DNA of 24,960 nucleotides from Candidatus Falkowbacteria bacterium CG10_big_fil_rev_8_21_14_0_10_44_15 (GCA_002773575.1 PFAT01000030.1:1-24960), one strand, 5' to 3'. Positions 1 to 7,507 are shown, counted from the stretch's first letter. Made by a program: numbers and translations. The notes: generated by a model not told the origin, from the letters alone.

Positions 1-942
1 ACGCCAACCGTTACTCCCACTCCCACGGTAGCGCCCATAACTTTAGAAGTGATGAGTAGCCGGTCTTATACCGTGGAAACGAGAAGCGCCGCCAGATATG
101 ATGTTTACGCGTTAGTCGGCAACCCGGAGTCAGTTTGGATAAGAGCGGTGAGTTTAAACGGACAAGCGTCATCGGTAATTTTGTCTGCCAGCCCAACGGT
201 TGTGCCTTTCCAACGAAACCCGTCAGTGGGCAACTTGGCGTACGGCGCCCTATCATTATCACGCCTTGCTCCCGGAAATTACAGCGTAAATGTGGAGGCC
301 GATGATGGCAATTATCACGGCGTGATTTTGGTGGTTATTCATGTGGCAGATAGTTTGCCGCCGGAAAAACCACAGAGCGTACGGCTATCTTTGGCAGGCA
401 GCGCCTTGATTCTAAGTTGGTCGGCGCAAAGCGGCGTAGACCATTACCGTCTTGATTTTTATAAAGGCGGTGATTATGTCGGCCAAACCTTAAGGGTCAA
501 CGGCGATGTTTCCTCGTATAGCTTGCCGATTAGCCGTTACGGCGCCGGCTCTTACCGGCTGGTTATCTTTGCCCTTAATGCCGGTAATCAAAGCATGGGG
601 CCGGTTTGGTCAAATGTGGCAGTAGTTGATTCAGCGCCAACGCCGACTCCGATCCCGTGGGATGTTCCTTTTAAACCACAAAATGTACGGCTGACTTTGG
701 CAGGCGATTTATTGGTTCTGCGTTGGTCAGCGCAAAGTGATGTGGCTCGTTACCGCGTTGACTTTTATCAAAACAGCCGATACGCCGGCCAAAGTTTAAG
801 AGTCAACGGCAATGCTTCTTCGTTTGATTTACCGACCAGTCTGTATGGCGCCGGATCTTACCGGCTAGCTCTCTTTGCTTTTAATTCTTCAAACCAGAGC
901 CGGGGGCATATTTGGTCAAATGTGATGGCAGTGGCGGAGTAA
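1..942 (+). CDS. Secreted/surface protein with two fibronectin-III-like repeats (5' end missing)
   Basis: The frame is open from the first base, so this is the C-terminal 313 residues of a longer protein; the first in-window ATG (49) is probably internal. The piece begins with a Thr/Pro-rich linker (TPTVTPTPTVAP), continues through a beta-rich segment, then carries two tandem copies of a roughly 88-residue module at about bases 364-630 and 676-935. Both copies share KPQ-VRL, WSAQS, LRVNG, YGAGSYRL and WSNV. The spacing of beta strands and the Trp/Tyr core suggest fibronectin type III-like or similar Ig-like domains, and a second linker (APTPTPIP) separates them. Such domains usually serve extracellular adhesion or as spacers. 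A two-hairpin terminator follows directly. GC content is visibly higher than in genes further right. The domain family is inferred from pattern only and no enzyme motif is visible. Confidence 0.65.
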   Translation, partial: TPTVTPTPTVAPITLEVMSSRSYTVETRSAARYDVYALVGNPESVWIRAVSLNGQASSVILSASPTVVPFQRNPSVGNLAYGALSLSRLAPGNYSVNVEADDGNYHGVILVVIHVADSLPPEKPQSVRLSLAGSALILSWSAQSGVDHYRLDFYKGGDYVGQTLRVNGDVSSYSLPISRYGAGSYRLVIFALNAGNQSMGPVWSNVAVVDSAPTPTPIPWDVPFKPQNVRLTLAGDLLVLRWSAQSDVARYRVDFYQNSRYAGQSLRVNGNASSFDLPTSLYGAGSYRLALFAFNSSNQSRGHIWSNVMAVAE

Positions 943-947
943 TGGAT

Positions 948-1008
948 GGCCCGTTTGATAACCCTCGGGCCTTTGTGTGCCGGCAACCGCAATAGTTGCC
1001 GGTTTTTT
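948..1008 (+). terminator. Two-hairpin intrinsic terminator after the FN3-like gene
   Basis: A first hairpin pairs GGCCCG (948-953) with CGGGCC (966-971). A second pairs CCGGCAAC (980-987) with GTTGCCGG (995-1002) and is followed directly by TTTTTT. The second alone is a standard Rho-independent terminator; it isolates the upstream gene from the barrel gene. Confidence 0.85.
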
Positions 1009-1119
1009 ATTGTTGACTTTTTTAAAATTGTATGCTAATGTTCAAAGTTATGTCGTTCATTGTCAAATAGCTTTTTCTATAAAAACATATTTTCCGGAAA
1101 CGGAAGAAAGAGGTGTGCC

Positions 1120-2316
1120 ATGAAGAGATTACTAGTCGGGTTGGTTTTGGCGTTGTTGGTTGTAGAAACGAGTACGGCCGGCCTTTTAAACGCCATTGCT
1201 CACCGGCCGGATGCGCGCGGCTTAGGATTGTCCGGCGCCGTGACGGCCGCGGGTGAAGGCGCGTCCGCGCTTTCCAGTAATCCGGCCGGCTTATTTTGGG
1301 TCGGGGACTGGGAATTTGAAATCGGCAGCACATTTTTACTGACCGATTTTGAGTATCGCCCGGATGCCTTGCTTGGCGGCGGGAATTGGGATGCGATTGA
1401 TGAATTGTTCCCGTTTCCGGAATTTTTTTTGGCTCGCCGGGTGAGCGATGATTTAGTTGTCGGTATGGGAGCATGGGTTCCCTACGGTCTTGCGGCCGAT
1501 TACGCCGGCTATCTGCCTTATTTCCAATCAAAAGTAATGATTGGAGATTTTGCGGTCGGCGCCGCGTACTCGCTCACGGACGAGTTGATTTTTGGCGCTG
1601 CCATTAAGGCAATTTACGGCAACGCTGATTTTAACTTGCCGCTGATTATGGGCGGGAACTATTTGGGCTCGCCTCATACCTCGGCTGATGGCTTGGGCGT
1701 CGGAGCATCAATAGGGTTGCTTTATGTAAATTACCCTTGGCGGCTGGGAGTGTCCTATGACATCCCGGTGTCGATTGATATTGCCGGCCACACAAAGTTT
1801 CCAGCAGTAGTGAGTTTGGGGCAGCAAAGTTTTGATTCCCAAATCTATAATCCGGGACGGCTGGGAGTCGGCGTTGCCTATAACCTTAATTGCCGGTGGC
1901 TGGTAGCGGCGGATTATTTTTGGACGGATTATGGCGATCTGGATTCGCTTGATGTCCGCTATAATTCTTTGCCGCCTGCCTCAATACCGCTCGGCTGGGG
2001 CAATGTTCATTCGGTAAATTTGGGGACGGAATATGTCCCGGATCTGCCGAACAATTGGCTGACCCTGCGCGCTGGAGTTGGCTGGCTGTCCAGCGGAGCG
2101 CCGGATGATACGCTCGTTCCATCCATACCGGATGTGCCGGGATGGGATGTCAGCCTTGGCGCCGGCTTCCAAATTAGTAAAAATTTGGAGCTGGATGTCG
2201 CCGGCATGTACGCTTGGGGCGAGCGGGATATTTCACTTGCTCCCGGGCGCGCCGCGGCCGGGCATCACCGCGCTGATATTTTCGGGGTGGGGGTGACGCT
2301 GAAGTATAAGTTTTAG
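1120..2316 (+). CDS. FadL/OMPP1-like outer-membrane beta-barrel protein
   Basis: 398 residues. The ATG at 1120 is chosen over upstream in-frame starts because it follows a GAAAGAGG ribosome site and begins a clear signal peptide (MKRLLVGLVLALLVVETSTA). The mature N-terminus contains RGLGLSGAVTAAGEGASAL then SSNPAGL, the plug-region signature of the OMPP1/FadL/TodX family (known: outer-membrane channels for long-chain fatty acids or other hydrophobics). The rest alternates short amphipathic strands rich in Gly, Tyr and Trp, and the protein ends in GVGVTLKYKF; a terminal aromatic residue is the usual beta-barrel insertion signal. Length fits the family. It is a single gene downstream of a terminator; a TTGACT element lies at 1013 but its -10 box is poor. 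Odd point: an outer-membrane protein is unexpected if the host is a monoderm CPR bacterium, and the gene is GC-rich, so transfer or an unusual envelope are both possible. Confidence 0.8.
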   Translation: MKRLLVGLVLALLVVETSTAGLLNAIAHRPDARGLGLSGAVTAAGEGASALSSNPAGLFWVGDWEFEIGSTFLLTDFEYRPDALLGGGNWDAIDELFPFPEFFLARRVSDDLVVGMGAWVPYGLAADYAGYLPYFQSKVMIGDFAVGAAYSLTDELIFGAAIKAIYGNADFNLPLIMGGNYLGSPHTSADGLGVGASIGLLYVNYPWRLGVSYDIPVSIDIAGHTKFPAVVSLGQQSFDSQIYNPGRLGVGVAYNLNCRWLVAADYFWTDYGDLDSLDVRYNSLPPASIPLGWGNVHSVNLGTEYVPDLPNNWLTLRAGVGWLSSGAPDDTLVPSIPDVPGWDVSLGAGFQISKNLELDVAGMYAWGERDISLAPGRAAAGHHRADIFGVGVTLKYKF

Positions 2317-2334
2317 ATGTTTTTGTACAAGGGC

Positions 2335-2362
2335 TTGACAAAAGTTTTAAATTTGTTACAAT
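2335..2362 (+). promoter_or_regulatory. Sigma70-type promoter for the 2401-2563 RNA
   Basis: TTGACA (2335-2340), a 16-base spacer and TACAAT (2357-2362). A second TATAAT (2391-2396) lies nearer the structured region but lacks a matching -35. There is no ORF of note before the terminator-like hairpin at 2529, so this promoter drives a non-coding transcript or a long leader. Confidence 0.65.
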
Positions 2363-2400
2363 ATAATCAATAAGAAATTTAAATTTTTTATATAATAGTA

Positions 2401-2563
2401 GTTGTTCTTTGCTCCGTTATGGAGCAAGAGGGCGGATCTTCTAGCGAGATGGATCCGTTGAAACGGTCGGCTTTAGCCAACACTCGTGTGTTGGACTGTC
2501 CGGCAAGCTCGCTTGATTCAATAACTTCGGGCCTATTTCTAACGAAATATGGCCCTTAATTTT
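2401..2563 (+). ncRNA. Candidate structured small RNA or riboswitch-like leader
   Basis: This gene-free stretch (2317-2636) holds a promoter and a dense set of hairpins. GTTGTT (2401-2406) can pair with AATAAC (2520-2525), closing a multi-branch fold. Inside are TTGCTCC/GGAGCAA (2409-2427), CGGATC/GATCCG with inner TCT/AGA (2433-2457), GTCGG/CCGGC enclosing CCAACAC/GTGTTGG (2466-2504) and CAAG/CTTG (2504-2515; it shares base 2504 with the previous stem). A terminator-like hairpin, GGGCC-TATTTC paired with GAAATA-GGCCC (2529-2555), follows with a T-rich tail. I do not recognise it as 6S, SRP RNA, tmRNA, RNase P or a named riboswitch. Since a new promoter starts at 2568, it may be a free small RNA; read-through into the methyltransferase gene is the alternative. 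Confidence 0.5.
2529..2563 (+). terminator. Terminator-like hairpin closing the candidate RNA
   Basis: GGGCCTATTTC pairs with GAAATA and GGCCC across a TAAC loop, with one bulged T (2550). The tail TTAATTTTAT is T-rich but interrupted, so termination may be incomplete. Confidence 0.55.
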
Positions 2564-2567
2564 ATCC

Positions 2568-2596
2568 TTGACAAAATTATATTTTTGGCGTATTAT
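2568..2596 (+). promoter_or_regulatory. Sigma70-type promoter for the first methyltransferase gene
   Basis: TTGACA (2568-2573), a 17-base spacer, TATTAT (2591-2596). It lies between the terminator-like hairpin and the SD site AGGAAGG (2631-2637). Confidence 0.75.
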
Positions 2597-2648
2597 AATA
2601 TGATTTTTTGATCATTACCAATTTTTATATAGGAAGGTGGTGGTACCA

Positions 2649-3596
2649 ATGCCTCGCCGTCTAAGTTTACGCAGGGCTGGTTTTTTGAAGACCAATGTTC
2701 CAAAGCTTGAGAGCATGACGATTGAAAATTCAAGCATTTCTCAAATTTTGGAGCTCGCGCCCCGGGTTTACGAGCCAGAAGTATTTAAAAAAATTCAGGC
2801 TCGGCCGGAGATTAATGAATTTTGCCAAAATTTCGAGCTATGGAATCAACATGTTCCATGGCTCGTATACGCGGACTCCCAGCCGCACAAGGAGTTAATG
2901 GCAAAATTAACCGCCTTGATGTGGGATAAGGTGGGAGAAAGTTGTGCTGACTTTGGTTGTGGCTATGGTGAGTTTTTAACCCACCTATTGCAACTGGGGG
3001 ATTGCACAATCAGGAAGTATTTTGCGGTTGACTTGGATTGGCAGGCATTAGTTACCATCCCCAGGACACTAAAAAGAACTTCCTATTGCGGACGGAAAGT
3101 TTTTTTGATTCATTCCGCCGCGATGCTTACAAGTCCCTTACGGGACAAAAGCGTTGACTCTGTCATTTCCAGTCTCGGTGCGTTGATGTACACCTGGGCT
3201 TGGTTTGACAAGGATGGCAACCAAGTCGCGAATAACCGTGAAGCTTTTGTAGAGGGGTTGATAGATGTCCATCGCATATTAAAGCCCGGCGGTTATCTTG
3301 GAATTTCCGCACCGCTCCCGAATCCTAATTGGAGAGTTATTAGGAATCAGTCGTTGAAGCATTTACTGCTTCACGAGTTCTCTCTAAAAAAATTTTGGGA
3401 AACAATATATTACGGTACTAAGGCGGTGCGTTACTCCCGCTTTATGAATGGGCTGGAGCAAGAAGGGAAAGCCCACTATCTCTCTCCTCAAGAATGGAGA
3501 CAATATCTTGAGGATGTGGGATTTGAAATTGAGATCATTGAGACTAATTGTTTTGCTAGGCAAGGTATTATTGTTATTGCCCGCAAAGTAAATTAG
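2649..3596 (+). CDS. Class I SAM-dependent methyltransferase
   Basis: 315 residues from the ATG at 2649, which sits about 11 bases after AGGAAGG; in-frame GTG codons at 2637 and 2640 overlap that site and are less likely. After about 90 residues of helical lead the Rossmann methyltransferase core appears: motif I CADFGCGYGEFL (glycine loop for SAM), the acidic end of beta-2 in YFAVDLD, a motif IV region KSVDSVISSLGALMY and VHRILKPGGYLGIS (post-motif beta-5 turn). This matches the Methyltransf_11 type; the substrate cannot be read from sequence. The gene has its own promoter, strong SD and a strong terminator, so it is monocistronic. Its neighbour is a second methyltransferase-fold gene with the same gene plan, suggesting related roles, possibly small-molecule or lipid methylation (inference only). 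Confidence 0.8.
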   Translation: MPRRLSLRRAGFLKTNVPKLESMTIENSSISQILELAPRVYEPEVFKKIQARPEINEFCQNFELWNQHVPWLVYADSQPHKELMAKLTALMWDKVGESCADFGCGYGEFLTHLLQLGDCTIRKYFAVDLDWQALVTIPRTLKRTSYCGRKVFLIHSAAMLTSPLRDKSVDSVISSLGALMYTWAWFDKDGNQVANNREAFVEGLIDVHRILKPGGYLGISAPLPNPNWRVIRNQSLKHLLLHEFSLKKFWETIYYGTKAVRYSRFMNGLEQEGKAHYLSPQEWRQYLEDVGFEIEIIETNCFARQGIIVIARKVN

Positions 3597-3614
3597 TGTA
3601 ATTTTGCTATTCAA

Positions 3615-3645
3615 ACTCCTATCAGGAAAATGGTGGGAGTTTTTT
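3615..3645 (+). terminator. Intrinsic terminator after the first methyltransferase gene
   Basis: A ten-pair stem ACTCCTATCA / TGGTGGGAGT (three G-U pairs) around GGAAAA, followed by a run of T. The next promoter begins almost at once, at 3647. Confidence 0.9.
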
Positions 3646-3646
3646 C

Positions 3647-3675
3647 TTGACAAAAAAATGTAATTATGATATATT
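3647..3675 (+). promoter_or_regulatory. Sigma70-type promoter for the second methyltransferase-like gene
   Basis: TTGACA (3647-3652), a 17-base spacer and TATATT (3670-3675). The transcript leader would be about 50 bases and contains AAGGAG (3716-3721) before the ATG. Confidence 0.75.
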
Positions 3676-3729
3676 TTTAATAGGTCTTTTATAATTTATT
3701 CAAAAACGCTTTCATAAGGAGCAAAAAAC

Positions 3730-4818
3730 ATGGATGCCATACCTAAACAAGCAATAAACATTTCACCTGACAAGGTGGTGGGTATGGTACATATAACAGA
3801 TGAACCATACCAAACCCCAGAGCATGGGGTACCCATCAGAGTAGACCATAACATTGACTTGCATTACGAAAATAAATCAATGCTTGATGGTTTGCGCTTT
3901 TGGGTGATGAATTTTTTGATCTGGTGGGTAGTAGCAAAAAAGCGGCTATTGCCGAAGACTTATTTTCCGTTCCTTTGGATTGAGCGGGAAATTAAAGGAA
4001 AAAGTGGTTTTTATTTAAAAACTAATTCCTTCTTTGTTGATGGTGTAAGTAAAATCTGCCGCCAGATACGTGAAGGCGCAGCCACTTGGCTCGCGCTTGA
4101 TGTGATTATCCGCTCTAATTTTCGCTGGTTTGGGCCGATAAAGTTGCTAAATTATTTTTGGCTCAAAATCCGGAATGCACGCGCGGTGCGCAACCGGAAC
4201 AAAATAGTCGCTCAACAACTTGTGGCGGCTATTGAGGATTTGCATTCGCGGACTGGGCGAGTGATTATAGCTTCAATCGCCCACGGCTCATTTGAAGCAG
4301 TATTAACTGCTTGTCAGCTCTTTATTAAGAGCCACAGTAGCCGTAATATTCGAGTCTTCTTTGTCGATCAAAATCGCCAAGCTATACAACACATGGCATC
4401 CAGAATAGATGCAGAAGGGCTGTGCGAAATTTGTTCGACGAAGAGATTAGTATTTCTGAAGTGGGGGAGCGTTTTGGAGTGCATCCAAAAGGAATGCGGG
4501 GCACTTCCTAATATAGTTGAGATGGCCGGAATTTTTGACCATCTTAATACTGACACAATCGTCGACCTTTCTTTGAATGTCCGTGAGCAACTTCCGGACG
4601 GCGGGCATTTCATTACCGCCCATGTTGCTCCAAATGAAGAAGCGGCATTTTTGGAAACGGTGCTGGAATGGTACATGAATTATCGCTCGCCGGAGGAATT
4701 AGGCGAACTAATGTCTCAAGCCGGATTCCATGGCTCTCCAGCCCATCCCCACCCCTCCACCTGTGAAATTATCGGCGAACCGGAAAAAATACATTATGTG
4801 GCTGTTTGCCGAAAATAA
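3730..4818 (+). CDS. Methyltransferase-fold protein with a hydrophobic N-terminal region
   Basis: 362 residues; start fixed by AAGGAG 8 bases upstream. The N-terminal 150 residues hold aromatic, hydrophobic stretches (residues about 55-70, FWVMNFLIWWVVAKKRLL, and 134-146) that look membrane-associated or lipid-facing. The C-terminal half reads as a class I methyltransferase fold: IIASIAHGSFEAVL in place of the glycine loop, VFFVDQNRQAI with the acidic residue expected at the end of beta-2, NIVEMAGIFDHL at beta-4 and LPDGGHFITAHV at beta-5. The glycine loop is poor (A-H-G-S), so SAM binding is less certain than in the preceding protein. The gene is monocistronic with its own promoter and terminator. 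Substrate is unknown; a membrane lipid or hydrophobic metabolite would fit the N-terminus, but that is inference. Confidence 0.6.
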   Translation: MDAIPKQAINISPDKVVGMVHITDEPYQTPEHGVPIRVDHNIDLHYENKSMLDGLRFWVMNFLIWWVVAKKRLLPKTYFPFLWIEREIKGKSGFYLKTNSFFVDGVSKICRQIREGAATWLALDVIIRSNFRWFGPIKLLNYFWLKIRNARAVRNRNKIVAQQLVAAIEDLHSRTGRVIIASIAHGSFEAVLTACQLFIKSHSSRNIRVFFVDQNRQAIQHMASRIDAEGLCEICSTKRLVFLKWGSVLECIQKECGALPNIVEMAGIFDHLNTDTIVDLSLNVREQLPDGGHFITAHVAPNEEAAFLETVLEWYMNYRSPEELGELMSQAGFHGSPAHPHPSTCEIIGEPEKIHYVAVCRK

Positions 4819-4841
4819 TTAGTTCATTTTGCTATTATGAG

Positions 4842-4872
4842 CCGATGCTTAAGATTAGAGCATCGGTTTTTT
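4842..4872 (+). terminator. Intrinsic terminator after the second methyltransferase-like gene
   Basis: CCGATGCT (4842-4849) pairs with AGCATCGG (4859-4866), followed by TTTTTT. The terminators of both methyltransferase genes are preceded by the same word ATTTTGCTATT. Confidence 0.92.
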
Positions 4873-4888
4873 ATTTTTTGGCAAAAAG

Positions 4889-4897
4889 TGTTATAAT
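4889..4897 (+). promoter_or_regulatory. Extended -10 promoter for the histidine kinase gene
   Basis: TG-T-TATAAT is an extended -10 element (TG at 4889-4890, TATAAT 4892-4897). No good -35 box is placed correctly. Transcription would start near 4904, giving a short leader with no visible SD. Confidence 0.55.
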
Positions 4898-4930
4898 AAT
4901 TTATAAGTAAAAATAATTAGACTTCAAGCT

Positions 4931-6643
4931 ATGAATTTTTTTGCTTTAGCGGCTTTAGTGAATGGCGTAATGGGAGCATTATTGGGTTTATTTGTTTTTT
5001 TTAAGAATAAAAAATCCATTATTAACATAACTTTTTCTTTATTTTGCTTAAGCGTAACTTTTTGGAGCTACGCTTATTATTTTTGGCAAATTTCTGAAAC
5101 AGCTGACTATGCGTATTTTTGGTGCAGAGTATTAATGTTGGGCGCAATTTTTATAACCATTACATATTTACATTTTGTTTTTGCCCTTTTAGGTTTTTTA
5201 GAAAGCAAAAAGAAAATATTATTTTTTGGTTACTTTATTTTTTTTATTTTTTTCCTTTTAAATTTATTTACAAATTTGATAGTTAGCCATGTCGAACCGC
5301 TAATGTTGTTTGATTTTTGGCCCAGAGCGGGAGACGCTTTATTCATTTTTTTATTTTTTTGGATTTTTTTTGCCCTCTATGCATGTTATTTATTATTGCA
5401 GAAATTTTTTATCTCAACTGGTTTAGAAAAGATGAAGATAGGTTATATTTTAGTCGGGACTATTGTAGGATATGCCGGAGGAATCACAAACTATTTTTTA
5501 TGGTATGGAATACCAATTTTACCAATAGGAAACATCTCAACATCTTTTTATTTGGCGGTAGTCGCTTACGCGATATTAAAGTTTAAATTAATGGATATCA
5601 AAGTGGTGGCTACCCAAATTTTGGCAATAGCGATAGCATTTGTTACTTTTATAGATATATTTAATGTTAGCGCATTAGATGAATTTGTTTATAGATTAGT
5701 GATTTTCGTAGCGACTGTTTTTTTCGCCATCCTGCTTATCCGCTCTGTTTTAAAAGAAGTGCGGCGCCGGGAAGAGATAGAAAAGTTGGCAAACGAACTC
5801 GCTATTGCGAACAAAAAACGCGAACGCATAAATAAACAATTGCAAAAAGCAAATGTACAACTCAAGCGCTTAGACGAAACCAAGTCCGAATTTATTTCCA
5901 TCGCCAGCCACCAACTGCGCACGCCGCTGACCGCGATTAAAGGTTACGGTTCAATGCTGTTAGACGGCGACTTTGGCAACATAGAAAGCGCCAAACAGCG
6001 GGACGCCATCCAGAAAATGTTCATTTCCGGCAACCGGCTGATTAGTTTAGTGGAGAACCTGCTCAATATCTCCCGCATTGAATCCGGCCGCATTAAGTTT
6101 AGTTTTGAGCCCAAACAATTAGTTGATTTAGCGCGGGAAGTTTATGAAAACTTAAAGAAAAACGCGGAAGACAAAAAATTGTACTTGCGTTTTATTGAGC
6201 CAAAACAACCGCTGCCGCTCGTAATAATGGATGACGAAAAAATCCGGCAGGTGGCTATTAACTTTATTGATAACGCGATTAAATATACCAAAGACGGCGG
6301 CGTAACCGTGAGTTTTGGCCAAAGAAACGGGATGGTTGAGTGTTGCGTGCAGGACACGGGCATGGGAGTTACGCCCGAAGAGCAGGCGCGTTTGTTTAAG
6401 AAATTCAGCCGCGGCAAAGACGCTAACTTAGTCAATACCGAAGGCACGGGTTTGGGCTTGTACGTCGCTAACATTATGATTGAAGCGCACAAAGGAAAAA
6501 TTTGGATTGAATCAGAGGGAGTAGAAGGCAGGGGGTCTAAATTCTGCTTTGCCCTGCCGCTCGCGGATTCAGCCACAGCTAAAGCACTGGTAGAAGAAAA
6601 TAGGCGATTAGAGCAAACAAGACAGGAAAAAAATAAAAAGTAA
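4931..6643 (+). CDS. Membrane sensor histidine kinase with 7TM-type N-terminal region
   Basis: 570 residues. Residues 1-235 are almost wholly hydrophobic with about seven or eight transmembrane helices, like the 7TM region seen in some bacterial histidine kinases (HisKA_7TM type); no large extracellular domain is seen, so it may sense a membrane-borne or small hydrophobic cue. A coiled coil (about 275-320) leads to the dimerisation and phosphoacceptor helix with SHQLRTPLT (His327). The ATPase domain has the N box NFIDNAIKY (Asn448), G1 VQDTGMGV and G2 GTGLGLYVANIM, so it should be active. No receiver domain is fused. The start lacks an SD. The next gene, 14 bases on, is a C39-like peptidase, probably co-transcribed. 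The nearest CheY-like gene, at 12355, is a possible but unproven partner. The N-terminal part is much more AT-rich than the kinase part. Confidence 0.9.
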   Translation: MNFFALAALVNGVMGALLGLFVFFKNKKSIINITFSLFCLSVTFWSYAYYFWQISETADYAYFWCRVLMLGAIFITITYLHFVFALLGFLESKKKILFFGYFIFFIFFLLNLFTNLIVSHVEPLMLFDFWPRAGDALFIFLFFWIFFALYACYLLLQKFFISTGLEKMKIGYILVGTIVGYAGGITNYFLWYGIPILPIGNISTSFYLAVVAYAILKFKLMDIKVVATQILAIAIAFVTFIDIFNVSALDEFVYRLVIFVATVFFAILLIRSVLKEVRRREEIEKLANELAIANKKRERINKQLQKANVQLKRLDETKSEFISIASHQLRTPLTAIKGYGSMLLDGDFGNIESAKQRDAIQKMFISGNRLISLVENLLNISRIESGRIKFSFEPKQLVDLAREVYENLKKNAEDKKLYLRFIEPKQPLPLVIMDDEKIRQVAINFIDNAIKYTKDGGVTVSFGQRNGMVECCVQDTGMGVTPEEQARLFKKFSRGKDANLVNTEGTGLGLYVANIMIEAHKGKIWIESEGVEGRGSKFCFALPLADSATAKALVEENRRLEQTRQEKNKK

Positions 6644-6657
6644 TTAAAATTATTTTT

Positions 6658-7161
6658 ATGGCTAAAGTAATGTTGCCGCTGAAACCATACCGGCAAACGC
6701 GCGGTTACCTTTGCGGGCCGGCGTCGCTAAGAATAGTTTTTAGGTATTATGGAGTTGATGTTGCGGAAAAAATGTTAGCTAAAGTCTGCGGCTCCTCCAA
6801 AACTTTAGGCACCAGCGCGCGAGGAATAAAAAAGGGCGCGGAGTATTTGGGTTTCAAGGCGATAATTAAAGATGACTCTAATTTAAAAGATATTGAGCAA
6901 TGGCTTAATAAAAAAACGCCGGTGATTGTGGACTGGTTCACGCGCGGCCGGCGAGATTATAGCGATTCGGACATTGCCGAAGGGCATTATTCGGTTGTGG
7001 CCGGTTTAGATGATGAATATATTTATCTGCAGGACCCGGAATTAGGCGAAATTCGTAAAATGAGCCGGCAGAATTTTAAACAAGTTTGGTTTGATTGGCG
7101 CGGATTTTATATCAAACCGCAAGCCTTAGCTATCAGGCGGATGATCGCTGTGTATAAGTGA
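6658..7161 (+). CDS. Stand-alone peptidase C39-like cysteine protease
   Basis: 167 residues. The N-terminal PYRQTRGYLCGPASLRIVF places a catalytic Cys19 after the usual conserved Gln13; GHYSVVAGLDDEYIYLQDPE supplies His110 and Asp126. This is the papain-like triad of the C39 (double-glycine leader peptidase) or C39-like family. Full-length bacteriocin exporters fuse this domain to an ABC transporter; here there is neither transporter nor transmembrane segment or signal peptide, so it is a soluble C39-like protein, probably cytoplasmic. It starts 14 bases after the histidine kinase stop with no SD, which suggests one operon. A role in cutting a signalling or leader peptide sensed by the kinase is attractive but is inference; no small precursor gene with a Gly-Gly leader was seen nearby. 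Confidence 0.75.
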   Translation: MAKVMLPLKPYRQTRGYLCGPASLRIVFRYYGVDVAEKMLAKVCGSSKTLGTSARGIKKGAEYLGFKAIIKDDSNLKDIEQWLNKKTPVIVDWFTRGRRDYSDSDIAEGHYSVVAGLDDEYIYLQDPELGEIRKMSRQNFKQVWFDWRGFYIKPQALAIRRMIAVYK

Positions 7162-7174
7162 AAATTTACTACTA

Positions 7175-7500
7175 TTGACTTTTTTTATATTTATAGTAAT
7201 CTGTAATTAGTATGAATAAACAGACAAATCACATTATAGTTCGCAATCCGCGCCCAAAAATTTTTTTTTGAGGCTGTTTTAGTAGCATTTAAAATATTTT
7301 CAAACAAACAACCTCAAGCAGGCCTTTTTTTATTTATGCATAAATATAATATCTCTACAATTTACAAACCGCGCCGCCCGCGGCCTCAAGTGCAGCTTGA
7401 GTCTCTTTGGCGTTGTTGAATTTTGTTAAATTAAATCCCGCCAGATGGCCTCAAGTGCTTTGCCTTGAGGTCATTTTTGTTCATTTCAAAACCAAGGAGA
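7175..7500 (+). promoter_or_regulatory. Structured leader of the glutamate-5-kinase-like gene
   Basis: The 346 bases between the peptidase and kinase genes hold no ORF. They contain a weak promoter (TTGACT at 7175), TTGAGG (7268-7273) pairing with CCTCAA (7312-7317) before a T run at 7325-7331, a free TATAAT (7345-7350), a hairpin CTCAAG/CTTGAG (7385-7401) and a terminator-like hairpin CCTCAAG/CTTGAGG (7449-7470) followed by TCATTTTT. The same 7-base words recur, so the arms can swap partners. The first hairpin may end the upstream operon; the others resemble an attenuator. An SD (AAGGAGAG, 7494-7501) follows. Confidence 0.45.
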
Positions 7501-7507
7501 GTTTATC

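Noticed and set aside
1060..1119. Longer start for the FadL-like gene
   Set aside because: The ATG at 1120 has an SD and begins a clean signal peptide; the extension would bury it.
1022..1531. Minus-strand ORF of 169 codons opposite the barrel gene
   Set aside because: Composition is Arg/Pro-rich, as expected from the antisense of a Gly/Ala-rich gene, and it has no promoter or SD.
2401..2525. tRNA or tmRNA because of the multi-arm fold
   Set aside because: No CCA-acceptor stem, T-loop GGTTCRA sequence or anticodon arm of the right size could be found.
7162..7507. T-box or known amino-acid riboswitch before the ProB-like gene
   Set aside because: No GGGTGGNACCGCG sequence; only repeated CCTCAAG hairpins, so it is listed as an unassigned leader.
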